Source: Streptomyces regalis
GTDB taxonomy: Bacteria; Actinomycetota; Actinomycetes; Streptomycetales; Streptomycetaceae
Reading direction: 5' to 3'
Length of the DNA stretch: 64,000 bases
NCBI RefSeq assembly: GCF_001509475.1
Contig: NZ_LLZG01000346.1
Location: 1 to 64,000 of the forward strand
The stretch's first letter is position 1; each line of letters begins with the position of its first letter. This document shows, piece by piece, positions 1 to 8,246 of this stretch. A program made the translations under genes and the position numbers. Under the pieces are notes generated by a model. It did not search any database, had not been told where the DNA came from, and worked only from the letters and a program-made list of their open reading frames with translations.

Positions 1-392
1 AGCCTCGGGTCGGCTGCGCGGGTCCCGGGGCGCGCTCTGCGTCCAAGGGGCGGCGGCAGGCGCGAGGGGCCTGGGGGAGGGACGGGGCCTTGGAGCGGGA
101 CGGGCCGGCCGCGGGTGGCGTCCTCGCCTCGCCTCATCAGCTCGGGCGCTCAGCAACTCGCCCGCCGCGGCGGGCGATTGAGCGGGTCGGGTGGGTGAGC
201 CCACCCGGTGCGCCCGAGCCCACCCTGAGGCGCCCGCCCCCCGAGGGAGGCACCCGAGCCGACTCGACCGGCTTCGCCGCGTGGGTCCAGCTGCCTTGCG
301 TGCCGGTACCCGCGGCTGTCCGGTTCGGAAGGAACCGGCCGTAGGCGCCCTGCCCCCGCATCACCGCTCAGGCACTCCGGACGCCCACCCGC
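1..392. other. Unassigned GC-rich stretch at the left edge
   Basis: No protein family is recognisable in any frame, and codon-position bias does not favour one frame. It lies downstream of the alpha-galactosidase remnant, which reads leftward. Apart from one small hairpin at 320-338 I see nothing functional in it. It could hold the end of a gene that continues off the left edge, but no such reading frame is convincing. Confidence 0.4.
320..338 (-). terminator. Possible terminator hairpin after the alpha-galactosidase remnant
   Basis: CCGGTTC and GAACCGG form a perfect 7-bp stem around a 5-nt loop, about 55 bases beyond the stop codon at 393. There is no T-run on the leftward strand, so termination activity is a guess from position and symmetry only. 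Confidence 0.3.
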
Positions 393-1232
393 TCAACAAC
401 TCACCCGCGCCTCCGCCCAGTCCGCATGGTCCGAGTCGATGCCGTCGCCGCCGTCGGTGACGACGAGCCGGACCACCTGGGCGCCGGTCACGTCGGCCGT
501 GATCGGCTGGGCCGGCAGCGCGTTGGTGAGGACGCCGGTCGTGCGCCACAGATGGCCGACGTCGGCCGCCCATTCCCAGGGCTTGTTCTCGCCCCATTCG
601 CAGATGCTGTACACGATGGGCCGACCGGTGGCTTCGAGGGCATGGCGCATGGTCGTGTAACGCAGTTTGGCGTCCACGCCCTGGTTGTTGCAGTTGTCGT
701 ATTTGAGGTAGTCCACGCCCCAGTCCGCGAACTGCTGGGCGTCGCTGTACTCATGGCCCAGGGAGCCGGGGAAACCGGCGCTGTTGCAGGTCTTCGTGCC
801 CGCGCTGGTGTAGATGCCGAGCTTGAGGCCTTTGGCGTGGACGTAGTCCGCGACCGCCTTGATCCCGTTCGGGAAGCGGACTGGGTCGGGCACGAGCTTT
901 CCGTTCGCGTCCCTGGAGGGCAGGGACCAGCAGTCGTCGAGGTTGACGTACTGGTATCCGGCGTCCTTGAGGCCCTTCTCGACGAAGATGTCCGCGATCC
1001 CCTTGACCATGGCTTCGTTGAACTCGGCACGGCAGTGGGTGGAGTTCCAGTTGTTGAAGCCCATGGGCGGGGTGAGGGCCAGACCGTCGTCCACGGCGGG
1101 CGCGACGGGGGTCGCGGTGGCCGCGACGGCCCCCGGGGCGGCGAGTCCCGCCGCGCACAGCAGGCCTGCGGCGAGTGCTCCGATGGCTCGTCTGTGAGCT
1201 GTGCGGGTTGTGCGGGTGTGAAGGTGACGCAT
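393..1232 (-). CDS. GH27 alpha-galactosidase with a large internal deletion (probably inactive)
   Basis: This is a secreted protein of about 279 residues; full-length relatives with a carbohydrate-binding tail are around 600-700. An ATG at 1232 preceded by GGAGG starts a twin-arginine-poor signal peptide (about residues 1-38). The GH27 barrel follows from PPMGFNNWNS, with DDCW and the nucleophile motif KYDNCN present. At about 534 the reading jumps from LWRTTG straight into a tail (VVTDGGDGID, HADWAEARV) typical of the end of an NPCBM sugar-binding module. The second half of the catalytic barrel, including the acid/base Asp in the WNDPDML region of family members, is absent. The reading frame stays open across the junction. 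Family and missing residue are from established GH27 knowledge; loss of activity is inferred. Confidence 0.85.
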   Translation of the reverse strand: MRHLHTRTTRTAHRRAIGALAAGLLCAAGLAAPGAVAATATPVAPAVDDGLALTPPMGFNNWNSTHCRAEFNEAMVKGIADIFVEKGLKDAGYQYVNLDDCWSLPSRDANGKLVPDPVRFPNGIKAVADYVHAKGLKLGIYTSAGTKTCNSAGFPGSLGHEYSDAQQFADWGVDYLKYDNCNNQGVDAKLRYTTMRHALEATGRPIVYSICEWGENKPWEWAADVGHLWRTTGVLTNALPAQPITADVTGAQVVRLVVTDGGDGIDSDHADWAEARVSC

Positions 1233-1369
1233 CGTTACGTTCCTCCGTACCTGCGAAAGCGGGATGGCGGCACATGGCGACATGTACGCGTCATGGCGCC
1301 ACTCACCGTAGAACCTGCCGGAGCGTCTCGGAAGGCGGCTCGTGGTCGGTGAAATGCCGGCGGAATGTT

Positions 1370-1383
1370 TTGAACATGTTCAA
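1370..1383. promoter_or_regulatory. Perfect 14-bp palindrome over the epimerase promoter
   Basis: TTGAACATGTTCAA is a perfect palindrome. Its left half, TTGAAC at 1370-1375, can serve as the -35 box of a rightward promoter, with TAAGCT at 1394-1399 as the -10 box after 18 bases. A bound protein would block RNA polymerase at the epimerase gene starting at 1425. The spacing inside GAAC-AT-GTTC is too short for a LexA box. The cognate regulator is not identified here. Confidence 0.5.
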
Positions 1384-1424
1384 CTATCTGCGCTAAGCTC
1401 GTTCCCACAGGAGAGGGGGAGCCG

Positions 1425-2432
1425 ATGAAGATAGTGATTCCCGGGGGAACGGGGCAGGTGGGCGCGGTCCTGAACCGAGCGCTGACCGCCGCGGGCCATG
1501 AGGTCGTCGTCCTGACCCGACGGCCCGCGCGTGACGGCGAGGTCCACTGGGACGGGGAGACCCTGGGCCCGTGGGCCGCGGCGATCGACGGCAGCGACGT
1601 CGTGATCAACCTGGCCGGCCGCAGCGTCAGCTGTCGCTACACCGCGCCCAATTTGCAGGCCATGATGGATTCGCGAGTGCACTCCACCGAGGTAGTGGGT
1701 GAGGCGATCGCGAGCGCCGCCCGGCCGCCGCGGGTCTGGCTGCAGATGAGCACGGCCACCGTCTACGCCCACCGCTTCGACGCGCCCAACGACGAGGCGA
1801 CGGGCGTCATCGGCGGCAGCGAGCCCGATGTGCCGGACTACTGGGGCTACAGCGTGCAGATCGCCAGGGCCTGGGAGCGGGCGCAGGAGGAGGCCGACAC
1901 GCCGCACACCCGGAAGGTCGCCCTGCGTTCCGCCATGGTGATGAGCCCTGATCGTGGCGGCGTGTTCGATGTCCTGCTGCGGCTGGCCCGACTCGGGCTC
2001 GGCGGTCCCGTCGCGGGCGGCGGACAGTACGTCTCCTGGATCCACGACCAGGACTTCGTCCGCGCGGTCGAGTTCCTGATCGAGCGGGACGATCTCAGAG
2101 GGCCGGTGAACCTCGCCGCTCCGGAACCGCTGCCGCAGCGTGCGTTCATGCGGGCCCTCCGCTCCGCGTGGGGCGTCCCCCTGGGGCTGCCCGCGACGAA
2201 GTGGATGGCGGAGCTCGGGGCGTTCGCGCTGCGCTCGGACACCGAGCTCCTGCTGAAGAGCAGGCGTGTCGTTCCCGGCCGGCTGCTCGACGAGGGGTTC
2301 GTCTTCGACTACGCCGGGTGGCCGGAGGCGGCCGGCGATCTCGTACGGCGCGTGCGGCGGAGCCGGCTGAACCGGGGGCGGCCCGGGGCCGGGATGCCGG
2401 TGTTGCCCCGCTCGTCCGGAAGCGGGGCGTGA
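1425..2432 (+). CDS. TIGR01777-family NAD(P)-binding epimerase (SDR, DUF1731 tail)
   Basis: This 335-residue protein is a short-chain dehydrogenase/reductase of the extended, epimerase-like type. The nucleotide-binding loop GGTGQVG lies at residues 7-13, the motif INLAGRSV follows the Rossmann strands, and the C-terminal 60 residues (PLGLPATKW, SRRVVPGRL, GFVFDYAGW) match the DUF1731 extension that defines the TIGR01777 group. The ATG is preceded by GAGAGGGGGAG. The substrate of this family is generally unknown. It is transcribed away from the alpha-galactosidase remnant and probably controlled through the palindrome at 1370. Confidence 0.9.
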   Translation: MKIVIPGGTGQVGAVLNRALTAAGHEVVVLTRRPARDGEVHWDGETLGPWAAAIDGSDVVINLAGRSVSCRYTAPNLQAMMDSRVHSTEVVGEAIASAARPPRVWLQMSTATVYAHRFDAPNDEATGVIGGSEPDVPDYWGYSVQIARAWERAQEEADTPHTRKVALRSAMVMSPDRGGVFDVLLRLARLGLGGPVAGGGQYVSWIHDQDFVRAVEFLIERDDLRGPVNLAAPEPLPQRAFMRALRSAWGVPLGLPATKWMAELGAFALRSDTELLLKSRRVVPGRLLDEGFVFDYAGWPEAAGDLVRRVRRSRLNRGRPGAGMPVLPRSSGSGA

Positions 2433-2463
2433 CTCCCCACGCCGTTTTGCAGTTGAACCGGCC

Positions 2464-2784
2464 ATGAAGAAGCGCAGCATGCTTGCCATCGCCTCCCTCG
2501 CCACCGGATTCGTCGTCGCGGCGGTCACTCCGTCCCATTCGGCCGAGTCCTCGGGTGCCGCCGGCACCGGGACCCCTGCCGCCGGGCAGCCCGACACCGG
2601 CGGTCAGATGAAGGCCGCAGGCCTGGACATGGGTGGCCAGAGCAAGCTCGGCGGCCTCCCCATGAGCGGTCAGACCAAGGTCGCCGGGATCAGCGTGGAC
2701 CGAGCCCTGGACACCGTCGGCACGGCCATCAACCGCGAAACGGACCGGGCCGTGAACAACGCCCCCCACAAAAAGAAGCGCTGA
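2464..2784 (+). CDS. Small secreted protein with three 11-residue repeats
   Basis: This 106-residue protein has a clear signal peptide: MKKRSM, a hydrophobic stretch to about residue 22, and an Ala-rich cleavage region. The mature part contains three adjacent units of about 11 residues with the pattern xGQxKxxGLxM (starting GGQMK, GGQSK, SGQTK), then a short amphipathic segment and a lysine-rich tail HKKKR. No enzyme or binding domain is recognisable. The gene begins 31 bases after the epimerase stop, so the two may be cotranscribed, although no strong ribosome-binding site is visible. The function is unknown to me. Confidence 0.7.
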   Translation: MKKRSMLAIASLATGFVVAAVTPSHSAESSGAAGTGTPAAGQPDTGGQMKAAGLDMGGQSKLGGLPMSGQTKVAGISVDRALDTVGTAINRETDRAVNNAPHKKKR

Positions 2785-2807
2785 CGAGCACAACCGACCC
2801 GATCACA

Positions 2808-2846
2808 CGGCGCCGGAGACCCCCGCCCACGGGGCCTCCGGTGCCG
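2808..2846 (+). terminator. Strong hairpin terminator after the small secreted protein
   Basis: A 16-bp stem (CGGCGCCGGAGACCCC with GGGGCCTCCGGTGCCG, two G-U-type pairs) encloses a 7-nt loop and is followed by TTGTCGT. Position and stability fit the end of the 1425-2784 transcript. Confidence 0.65.
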
Positions 2847-2930
2847 TTGTCGTGCGCTCTCTACTGGAGCTGGTTTCCGTGGCAGGGTGGAGCGGGCAAG
2901 CCACAGGGGGCCAACAGAAGAGGGGGAAAC

Positions 2931-3971
2931 GTGATCGTCTGGGTCAACGGCGCGTTCGGTGCGGGGAAGACCACCACCGCACGCGAACTGATCGAGCTGA
3001 TCCCGAACAGCACGCTCTTCGACCCCGAGGTCATCGGCGGAGCACTCACCCACCTGCTCCCGCCCAAACACCTCACCGAGGTCGGTGACTTCCAGGACCT
3101 GCCGATCTGGCGACGTCTCGTGATCGACACGGCAGCCGCGTTGCTCGCCGAGCTCGGCGGGACCCTCGTGGTCCCGATGACACTGCTGCGCCAGGAGTAC
3201 CGCGACGAGATCTTCGGCGGCCTCGCCGCCCGCCGCATCACCGTCCAGCACGTCCTCCTCGCCCCGGCGGAAACGATCCTGCGCGAGCGAATAGCCGGGC
3301 GGGAGATCCCGCCCGACCTGCCCGACGGCGAGATACGGATCCGGCAGTGGTCGTACGACCACATAGAGCCGTATCGCGCCGCACTCGCTTCCTGGCTGAC
3401 CGCCGACGCGTATCCCGTCGACAACGGCGGCCTGACCCCGTACGAGACCGCTGTCCGGATCGCCGACGCCGTCGGCAGCGGTACGGTCCCCGTCTGCGAC
3501 ATCGTGCAGACGCCCGAGCCCACCGCCGAGACCGTCGCGTCGGGGGTCCTTCTCTTCGACGAGCAGGACCGGGTACTGCTCGTCGACCCCACCTACAAGG
3601 CGGGCTGGGAGTTTCCCGGCGGTGTCGTCGAACGAGGTGAGGCGCCCGCACGCGCGGGCATACGTGAGGTCGCCGAGGAGACGGGGATACGGCTGGACGA
3701 CGTACCGCGGCTCCTCGTCGTCGACTGGGAGCGGCCCATACCGCCCGGATACGGAGGTCTGCGCCTCCTCTTCGACGGCGGCCGCCTCGACTCCGCCGAG
3801 GCCGAACGACTCCTGCTGCCCGGGCCCGAGTTGCGCGCCTGGCGCTTCGTCACCGAGGAGGAGGCGGCCGAACTGCTGCCACCGGTGCGCTACGAGCGGC
3901 TGCGCTGGGCGCTTCGGGCGCGGGAACGTGGGGCGGCGCTCTATCTGGAGGCGGGGATTCCCATGTCCTGA
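2931..3971 (+). CDS. TmrB-like P-loop ATP-binding domain fused to a NUDIX hydrolase
   Basis: The GTG at 2931, preceded by AGAGGGGGAAA, gives a 346-residue protein. Residues 1-185 resemble TmrB, the ATP-binding tunicamycin-resistance protein of Bacillus: VIVWVNGAFGAGKTTTA with the Walker A loop at 7-14, FDPEVIGGAL, DFQDLPIWR and VVPMTLLRQEY. Residues about 200-330 form a NUDIX domain with the full box (G231 to about 253: GVVERGE, then REVAEETGI). The N-terminal half is expected to bind ATP, and possibly a nucleotide-sugar-like antibiotic; the C-terminal half would hydrolyse a nucleoside diphosphate derivative. The substrate cannot be read from sequence. The last 31 bases overlap the end of the opposite-strand gene. 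Confidence 0.85.
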   Translation: MIVWVNGAFGAGKTTTARELIELIPNSTLFDPEVIGGALTHLLPPKHLTEVGDFQDLPIWRRLVIDTAAALLAELGGTLVVPMTLLRQEYRDEIFGGLAARRITVQHVLLAPAETILRERIAGREIPPDLPDGEIRIRQWSYDHIEPYRAALASWLTADAYPVDNGGLTPYETAVRIADAVGSGTVPVCDIVQTPEPTAETVASGVLLFDEQDRVLLVDPTYKAGWEFPGGVVERGEAPARAGIREVAEETGIRLDDVPRLLVVDWERPIPPGYGGLRLLFDGGRLDSAEAERLLLPGPELRAWRFVTEEEAAELLPPVRYERLRWALRARERGAALYLEAGIPMS

Positions 3972-5011
3972 ACCACGTCGCGCAGTACTTCCTCCGGGTA
4001 CGGCGTCAGTCTGCTCTCCTGATCCCACCGGTGGACGAACTCGCCCAGCACGGCAGCTCCTTGGGCATGTCGGGTGATGATCCCGGCGGCGTCCTCCGGG
4101 ATCCCGCCGCCGGGCCGCGCACCGTCGGCGCAGGCCCGGATGAAGGCGCTCCGCTCCTGCCCGCGGTATCCGTACAGCTCGGTGACGAGCCAGATCACCC
4201 GGTACCAGGCGGTGTAAGCGCGGTCGTAGTGACGGTGCCGGGCGAAGAAATCGCGCTCCTGCCGGGACAGACGGAAACGCGAGGAGAGCGCGAGGCCGTA
4301 GTCGGCGAGGTAGAGCTGCCGGCCGTCCGTGAGGAAGTTCTGGAAGTGGGCGTCGAAGTGCAGGAGCCCATGCGCCCCCAGGAAGGCGGTGGTGGCTTCG
4401 AGGCCCTGTTCCACCAGGGCGCAGCCGGCCTCCGCGTCGCCTCTCGCGAGCTGGTTGCTGAGCCAGTCGTGCAGGGTGTGCGGAATGTACTCCAGGAACA
4501 GTGCCAGACTTGACGTGGCCGTGCGCAGGGCCTCGATGCGCGCGCGCACCTGCGGGCCGCCACCCCAGTAGGCGACGGCCCGCTCCACGTCGGCCAGCTC
4601 GTCGGGGAGGGGCTGCGGCGGCTGCGGGAGGATCCGCCAGTGGTGCATCAGTGGGAAGCCCGGGAACTGGTCGGAGACAACCCAGTTCGTCGTCATCGTG
4701 TGCACCGCGAGCTCCCGCCAGGCGCCGAGGCCCGGGCCGCCGATGCTGCCGAAGCCGTAGTGGCAGATCGTCGGCATGTCGAAGACGTTTGCCGTCGACC
4801 GGACGTTCTCCGGGAGCAGTTCGGTGTCGGTGAGCCGGACCAGTTTCACGAAGACCCGGGCGCCGTTCACCTCGATCAGCTTCGTGGGACCGCCGATCCC
4901 GGTTCCCTCCGGCGTCCCCTCCGCCACGAGCTCCGCGAGTTCGTGGTCGGAGAGAAGCGCCAGGGACGTGGCGATGTCGCTGTGGGCGGTCAGGCGCTCG
5001 GTGCGGGTCAT
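3941..5011 (-). CDS. Protein-kinase-fold phosphotransferase
   Basis: This 356-residue protein has the core of the kinase-like fold: a candidate ATP-anchoring lysine in VFVKLVRL (K56), a catalytic loop HFDAHFQNF (H218, D220, N225) and a metal-binding ADYGLAL (D237). The spacing is closer to small-molecule kinases such as aminoglycoside or choline phosphotransferases than to Ser/Thr kinases, and there is no membrane segment. It converges on, and overlaps by 31 bp, the TmrB-NUDIX gene. The phosphate acceptor is unknown. The start ATG lies 26 bp downstream of the M20 peptidase stop on the same strand, so the two may be cotranscribed. Confidence 0.75.
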   Translation of the reverse strand: MTRTERLTAHSDIATSLALLSDHELAELVAEGTPEGTGIGGPTKLIEVNGARVFVKLVRLTDTELLPENVRSTANVFDMPTICHYGFGSIGGPGLGAWRELAVHTMTTNWVVSDQFPGFPLMHHWRILPQPPQPLPDELADVERAVAYWGGGPQVRARIEALRTATSSLALFLEYIPHTLHDWLSNQLARGDAEAGCALVEQGLEATTAFLGAHGLLHFDAHFQNFLTDGRQLYLADYGLALSSRFRLSRQERDFFARHRHYDRAYTAWYRVIWLVTELYGYRGQERSAFIRACADGARPGGGIPEDAAGIITRHAQGAAVLGEFVHRWDQESRLTPYPEEVLRDVVQDMGIPASR

Positions 5012-5036
5012 GCACCCATCCTCAGCCCGAAGTCCC

Positions 5037-6392
5037 TTACCCCGCCGCGTAATTGCGCAGGAACAGCGCCTCGGTGACCGACAGACGCTCCAGCTCCTCC
5101 GGCGACACGCTCTCGTTCACGGCGTGGATCTGGGCCTCCGGCTCGCTCAGGCCGATGAGGAGGATCTCCGCGTGCGGGTAGAGGGCGGCGAGGGTGTTGC
5201 ACAGCGGGATCGAGCCGCCCTGGCCGGCGTACTGCATCTCCTGGCCCGGGTACGCCACCGCCATCGCGTCGGCCATGGCCTGGTACGCCGGGCTGCTCGT
5301 GTCGGCGCGGAACGCCTGGCCCTGGCCTGTCTGCTCGGTGCGCACCCGGGCACCCCACGGCGTGTGCGTCTCCAGGTGGGCCTGGAGCAGCTTGGTCGCC
5401 TGGGCCGCGTCCACGCCCGGCGGCACCCGCAGGCTGATCAGCGCGCGGGCGCTCGCCTGTACGGACGGGGTGGCGCCGACGACCGGCGGGCAGTCGATGC
5501 CGAGGACGGTGACGGCGGGGCGCGCCCAGATGCGGTCGGCGACCGTGCCGGAACCGATCAGCTCGACGCCGTCGAGGACCTTGGCGTCGGCGCGGAACTG
5601 CTCCTCCTCGTACTGCAGGCCCTCCCACGACGACTCGCCGGTCAGCCCGTCCACGGTCGTCGAGCCGTCCTCGGCGCGCAGCGAGTCCAGTACGCGGATC
5701 AGCGCGCCGAGCGCGTCGGGCGCGGCCCCGCCGAACTGGCCGGAGTGCAGGTTGCCTTCGAGCGTGTCGATCTGTACGCGGACGAGGGTCATGCCGCGCA
5801 GGGTCGAGGTGACCGTCGGCAGGCCGACGCGGAAGTTGCCCGCGTCGCCGATCACGATGGTGTCGGCCGCCAGCAGGTCGGGATGCTGCTCGGCGTACCG
5901 CTCCAGACCGCCCGTGCCCATCTCCTCCGAGCCTTCGGCGATCACCTTCACGTGCACCGGCACGCCGCCGTTCGCCTTGAGAGCGCGCAGGGCCAGCAGG
6001 TGCATGATCAGGCCGCCCTTGCAGTCGGCGGACCCGCGCCCGTACCAGCGGCCGTCGCGCTCGGTCAGCTCGAAGGGCGGGGTGCTCCAGGCGGCCTCGT
6101 CCAGCGGGGGCTGGACGTCGTAGTGGGCGTACAGCAGGACCGTCTTCGCGCCCGCGGGCCCGGGCAGGTAGCCGTACACCGACTGCGTGCCGTCGGGGGT
6201 GTCGAGCAGCGCCACGTCCTCGAAGCCCTCCGCGCGCAGCGCGTCGGCGACCCAGCGGGCGGCGCCCTCGCTCTCGCTCTTCGGGAACTGGTCGAAGTCC
6301 GCCACCGATTTGAATGCCACCAGCTCGGTGAGCTCCGCCTTCGCCCGGGGCATCAGGGAGGCGACGGTCTCGGCGACCGGATTCGACGACAT
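5037..6392 (-). CDS. M20-family metallopeptidase (dipeptidase)
   Basis: The ATG at 6392, preceded by AAGGAG, gives 451 residues. Di-zinc ligands and catalytic residues of the M20 family are visible: H90 and D92 in YAHYDVQPP, D123 in GSADCKGG, the Glu pair in AEGSEEMG (about 156-157), and the lid domain with LHSGQFGGAAP. This matches cytosolic peptidases that release amino acids from di- or tripeptides or related amides. There is no signal peptide. An in-frame upstream extension to 6524 has no family similarity and was discarded. Confidence 0.92.
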   Translation of the reverse strand: MSSNPVAETVASLMPRAKAELTELVAFKSVADFDQFPKSESEGAARWVADALRAEGFEDVALLDTPDGTQSVYGYLPGPAGAKTVLLYAHYDVQPPLDEAAWSTPPFELTERDGRWYGRGSADCKGGLIMHLLALRALKANGGVPVHVKVIAEGSEEMGTGGLERYAEQHPDLLAADTIVIGDAGNFRVGLPTVTSTLRGMTLVRVQIDTLEGNLHSGQFGGAAPDALGALIRVLDSLRAEDGSTTVDGLTGESSWEGLQYEEEQFRADAKVLDGVELIGSGTVADRIWARPAVTVLGIDCPPVVGATPSVQASARALISLRVPPGVDAAQATKLLQAHLETHTPWGARVRTEQTGQGQAFRADTSSPAYQAMADAMAVAYPGQEMQYAGQGGSIPLCNTLAALYPHAEILLIGLSEPEAQIHAVNESVSPEELERLSVTEALFLRNYAAG

Positions 6393-6525
6393 GGGCACGC
6401 TCCTTGTGGGTGCGACGTTGTACGTATGAGTGCTGTGATCCTCCCACAGCGGCCTGCGACGATGCCCGCCGTAGGATGCGGGGGACAGCAGCAGGCGGCG
6501 GCTTGATCGGGAGCAGTAGACCATC

Positions 6526-7764
6526 GTGAGCAGCGAGAACTCTTCGGCGGACGACGTGCGGCAGGTGTGGGACGTCGTCGTGGTGGGCGCGGGACCCGCG
6601 GGCGCTTCGGCTGCCTATGCGGCGGCGGTCGCCGGGCGGCGCGTGCTGGTGCTGGAGAAAGCGGAGCTGCCGCGCTACAAGACGTGCGGCGGCGGCATCA
6701 TCGGCCCCTCGCGCGACTCGCTCCCGCCCGGCTTCGAGCTGCCCTTCCGGGACCGGGTGCACGCGGTCACGTTCTCGAACAACGGCCGCTTCACCCGCAC
6801 CCGCCGCTCCAAGCAGATGCTGTTCGGGCTGATCAACCGGCCCGAGTTCGACCAGCAGCTCGTCGAGCACGCGCAGAAGGCGGGCGCCGAGCTGCGCACG
6901 GGCGTCACCGTGCAGCGGGTCGAGCAGCACGGCTCGGCGGTGCCGGACCGGCGCAGCGTCGCCGTCGTCCTGCAGGGCGGCGAGACGCTGCTCGCGCGGG
7001 CCGTCGTCGGCGCGGACGGCAGCGCCAGCCGGATAGGAGCGCACGTCGGGGTGAAGCTCGACCAGGTGGATCTCGGCCTGGAGGCGGAGATCCCGGTGCC
7101 GGAGACCGTCGCCGAGGACTGGCAGGGGCGGGTACTCATCGACTGGGGGCCCATTCCCGGCAGTTACGGCTGGGTTTTCCCCAAGGGGGACACGCTCACG
7201 GTCGGTGTGATCTCGGCGCGCGGCGAAGGAGCGGCCACCAAGCGGTACTTGGAGGAGTTCATCGGGCGGCTCGGGCTCGCCGGGTTCGAACCGAGCATCT
7301 CCTCCGGCCACTTGACGCGCTGTCGGGCCGACGACTCGCCGCTGTCGCGCGGGCGGGTGCTGGTGTGCGGTGACGCGGCGGGCCTGCTGGAGCCGTGGAC
7401 GCGCGAGGGGATCTCGTTCGCGCTGCGCTCTGGGCGCCTCGCGGGGGAGTGGGCGGTGCGGATCGCCGAGGCGCACGACGCGGTGGACACCCGGCGCCAG
7501 GCTCTGAACTACGCGTTTGCGATCAAGGCGGGGCTCGGCGTCGAGATGAGCGTCGGCAAACGGCTGCTGATGGTGTTCGAGCGCCGCCCCGGCCTCTTCC
7601 ACGCGGCGCTGACCGGTTTCCGGCCGGCCTGGAAGGCGTTCATGGACATCGCCCGCGGTTCGACGTCGCTGGGCGAGATCGTCCGCACCCATCCCATGGC
7701 CCAGCGCGCCCTGACCGCGCTGGACCGCCGTCAGGTGCCGACGGGCGACGACGCCACATCCTGA
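6526..7764 (+). CDS. FAD-dependent oxidoreductase, geranylgeranyl reductase family
   Basis: This 412-residue flavoprotein starts with GTG. It has the FAD-binding GxGxxG loop (VVVGAGPAGASAA, about residues 19-31), PRYKTCGGG as in geranylgeranyl reductases, and the second FAD motif CGDAAGLLEPWTREGIS near residue 285. Family members saturate isoprenoid chains of quinones, chlorophyll or archaeal lipids; in actinomycetes menaquinone is a plausible substrate, but this is inference. It is divergent from the M20 peptidase, with a TAGGAT box at about 6472 as a possible -10. It converges on the deazaflavin-type reductase with a 13-bp gap. Confidence 0.88.
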   Translation: MSSENSSADDVRQVWDVVVVGAGPAGASAAYAAAVAGRRVLVLEKAELPRYKTCGGGIIGPSRDSLPPGFELPFRDRVHAVTFSNNGRFTRTRRSKQMLFGLINRPEFDQQLVEHAQKAGAELRTGVTVQRVEQHGSAVPDRRSVAVVLQGGETLLARAVVGADGSASRIGAHVGVKLDQVDLGLEAEIPVPETVAEDWQGRVLIDWGPIPGSYGWVFPKGDTLTVGVISARGEGAATKRYLEEFIGRLGLAGFEPSISSGHLTRCRADDSPLSRGRVLVCGDAAGLLEPWTREGISFALRSGRLAGEWAVRIAEAHDAVDTRRQALNYAFAIKAGLGVEMSVGKRLLMVFERRPGLFHAALTGFRPAWKAFMDIARGSTSLGEIVRTHPMAQRALTALDRRQVPTGDDATS

Positions 7765-7777
7765 CGGCCGCCTCCGG

Positions 7778-8227
7778 TCACCTCTTGACGGTGATCCGGA
7801 ACACCGGGTGGTCCGGGGCAGCCGCGGTGACCTCCTCGTCGGAGGACTTCGCGGTGACCCCCTGGAAGTACTGGTCGACCTCCCAACCCCACTTCTCCAG
7901 ATAGGTCCGCAGGATCGGGAGCTTCTCCTCGTCGGGAAGCTCCACCGCGGAGAACTCGCGCACCTTGCGCCCGACGCGCAGCTCCCCGCCGCCGGCGGCG
8001 CGCATGTTGCGCACCCACTGGGAGTGGCCGCGGGCCGAGACGAGGTACTGCGTGCCGCCGTACGTGTGCGGGTTGACCGGGATACGCTGCATCTGGCCGC
8101 TCTTGCGCCCGCGCACCGACATCTCCGCCGTGCCCGCGATGCTGAGCCCGCGCCGGGCCAGCCAGCCGATGACGCTGTTGAAGCGGACGTTCAGCGGGCT
8201 GCCCTTGAGGTAGTACGGCGACGTCAT
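7778..8227 (-). CDS. Nitroreductase-family deazaflavin-dependent oxidoreductase
   Basis: This 149-residue protein belongs to the small split-beta-barrel F420/FMN-binding family typified by mycobacterial Ddn. Visible family signatures are RGLSIAGTAEMSVRGRKSGQMQRIPVNP, spread over residues 25-53 and read here in parts (RGRKSG, RIPVNP), then YLVSARGHSQWVRNMRAAG and the C-terminal DHPVFRITVKR. It probably reduces or oxidises a small hydrophobic substrate with F420H2. The ATG at 8227 sits just beyond the first TetR-type operator of the intergenic region, so the divergent TetR regulator is its likely repressor. Confidence 0.88.
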   Translation of the reverse strand: MTSPYYLKGSPLNVRFNSVIGWLARRGLSIAGTAEMSVRGRKSGQMQRIPVNPHTYGGTQYLVSARGHSQWVRNMRAAGGGELRVGRKVREFSAVELPDEEKLPILRTYLEKWGWEVDQYFQGVTAKSSDEEVTAAAPDHPVFRITVKR

Positions 8228-8246
8228 GGTGACCCCCAGAATTTGA

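Noticed and set aside
1370..1383. LexA (SOS) box at GAACATGTTC
   Set aside because: Actinobacterial LexA sites have GAAC and GTTC separated by four bases; here they are two apart, and the downstream gene is not a repair gene.
5008..7692. 894-codon minus-strand frame across two genes
   Set aside because: It spans the M20 peptidase in the wrong frame and the divergent reductase gene antisense; composition is typical of a shadow frame.
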